Shown here: piece by piece, positions 61,237-61,280 of the stretch
Position numbering within the stretch: the first letter of the stretch is position 1
Layout: the number at the start of each line of letters is the position of its first letter
Source: Nostoc sp. FACHB-110
GTDB taxonomy: Bacteria > Cyanobacteriota > Cyanobacteriia > Cyanobacteriales > Nostocaceae
Length of the DNA: 61,280 bases
Direction: 5' to 3'
NCBI RefSeq assembly: GCF_014697425.1
Contig: NZ_JACJRU010000046.1
Coordinates: forward strand, 1-61,280
Program-made: the position numbers and the translations under genes
The notes under the pieces: model-generated
What the model was told of the DNA's origin: nothing
Databases searched by the model: none
The model's input: the letters and a program-made list of their open reading frames with translations, nothing else

Positions 61237-61280
61237 ATGAGCCGTCCATTTAAAATTGCGATCGCCGAGAGTGAAGAGGA
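61237..61280 (+). mobile_element. start of a probable IS630-type transposase (cut by window end)
   Basis: ATG at 61237 begins MSRPFKIAIAESEE and runs off the window. This resembles N-termini of IS630-family transposases as I remember them. Only 14 residues are visible, so the family call is tentative. Confidence 0.4.

Noticed and set aside
1..61280. tRNA, rRNA or known riboswitch
   Set aside because: No T-loop-like GGTTCGAATCC context, cloverleaf or recognisable riboswitch core was found by eye. A covariance-model search would be needed to be sure.

Overview
The window looks like a filamentous, probably heterocyst-forming cyanobacterium of the Nostoc/Anabaena type. The evidence is frequent GCGATCGC (HIP1) octamers, dispersed heptamer tandem repeats, a fraC-fraD-fraE filament-integrity operon, a cyanobacterial sucrose synthase, a coxBAC/ctaA/ctaB respiratory cluster and a dnaB gene with two inteins. 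The DNA is AT-rich and no tRNA or rRNA gene was recognised.

Layout. (1) 600-6400, + strand: a complete microviridin (graspetide) cluster. It has two near-identical precursor genes (928-1068, 1158-1301) preceded by a decayed or highly divergent third copy (695-838), with a similar hairpin after each, then two ATP-grasp macrocyclases, an ABC exporter with an unusual C-terminal tail, and a GNAT acetyltransferase. (2) 6500-11655, - strand: housekeeping genes (DUF5331-like protein, 2Fe-2S protein, cysteine synthase) and fraCDE. (3) 12020-15197, + strand: a duplicated CobA-like P-loop protein, a MazEF-type toxin-antitoxin pair whose toxin carries an insertion, and a Uma2 nuclease. These face a 1237-residue NACHT-HEAT protein (15238-18951, -), giving a defence-like patch. 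(4) 19149-24712: small conserved genes, an FKBP isomerase and dnaB with its two inteins. (5) 24713-27400: a CRISPR leader and a 13-repeat array without cas genes here, then a RAYT transposase among copies of its probable REPIN-like element. (6) 27458-38450, - strand: a small coiled-coil gene, rplI, an eight-gene glycan assembly/export cluster (GT10-like, GT11-like, two GT4, three DxD-type transferases, one ABC exporter with a histidine-kinase-like tail), and a small conserved gene. (7) 38819-50554: gloB, a beta-propeller protein, panB, a second Uma2, a GH57 enzyme, a Ca2+/H+ exchanger, a peptidoglycan-binding protein and susA. (8) 50980-57583: a 38-residue membrane peptide gene, coxBAC (-), ctaA and ctaB (+). 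(9) 57771-61280: prolyl oligopeptidase, a methyltransferase with an in-frame TAG, gene remnants, and what looks like the start of an IS630-type transposase cut by the window edge.

How parts work together: the microviridin genes form a self-contained make-modify-export unit. fraCDE serves cell-cell junctions and filament integrity. The glycan cluster would assemble and export a fucose-type surface glycan. ctaB and ctaA make heme A for the oxidase encoded divergently beside them. susA, the GH57 enzyme and the exchanger are stand-alone metabolic and ion genes. All functions are inferred from sequence motifs and family knowledge; no search was run.
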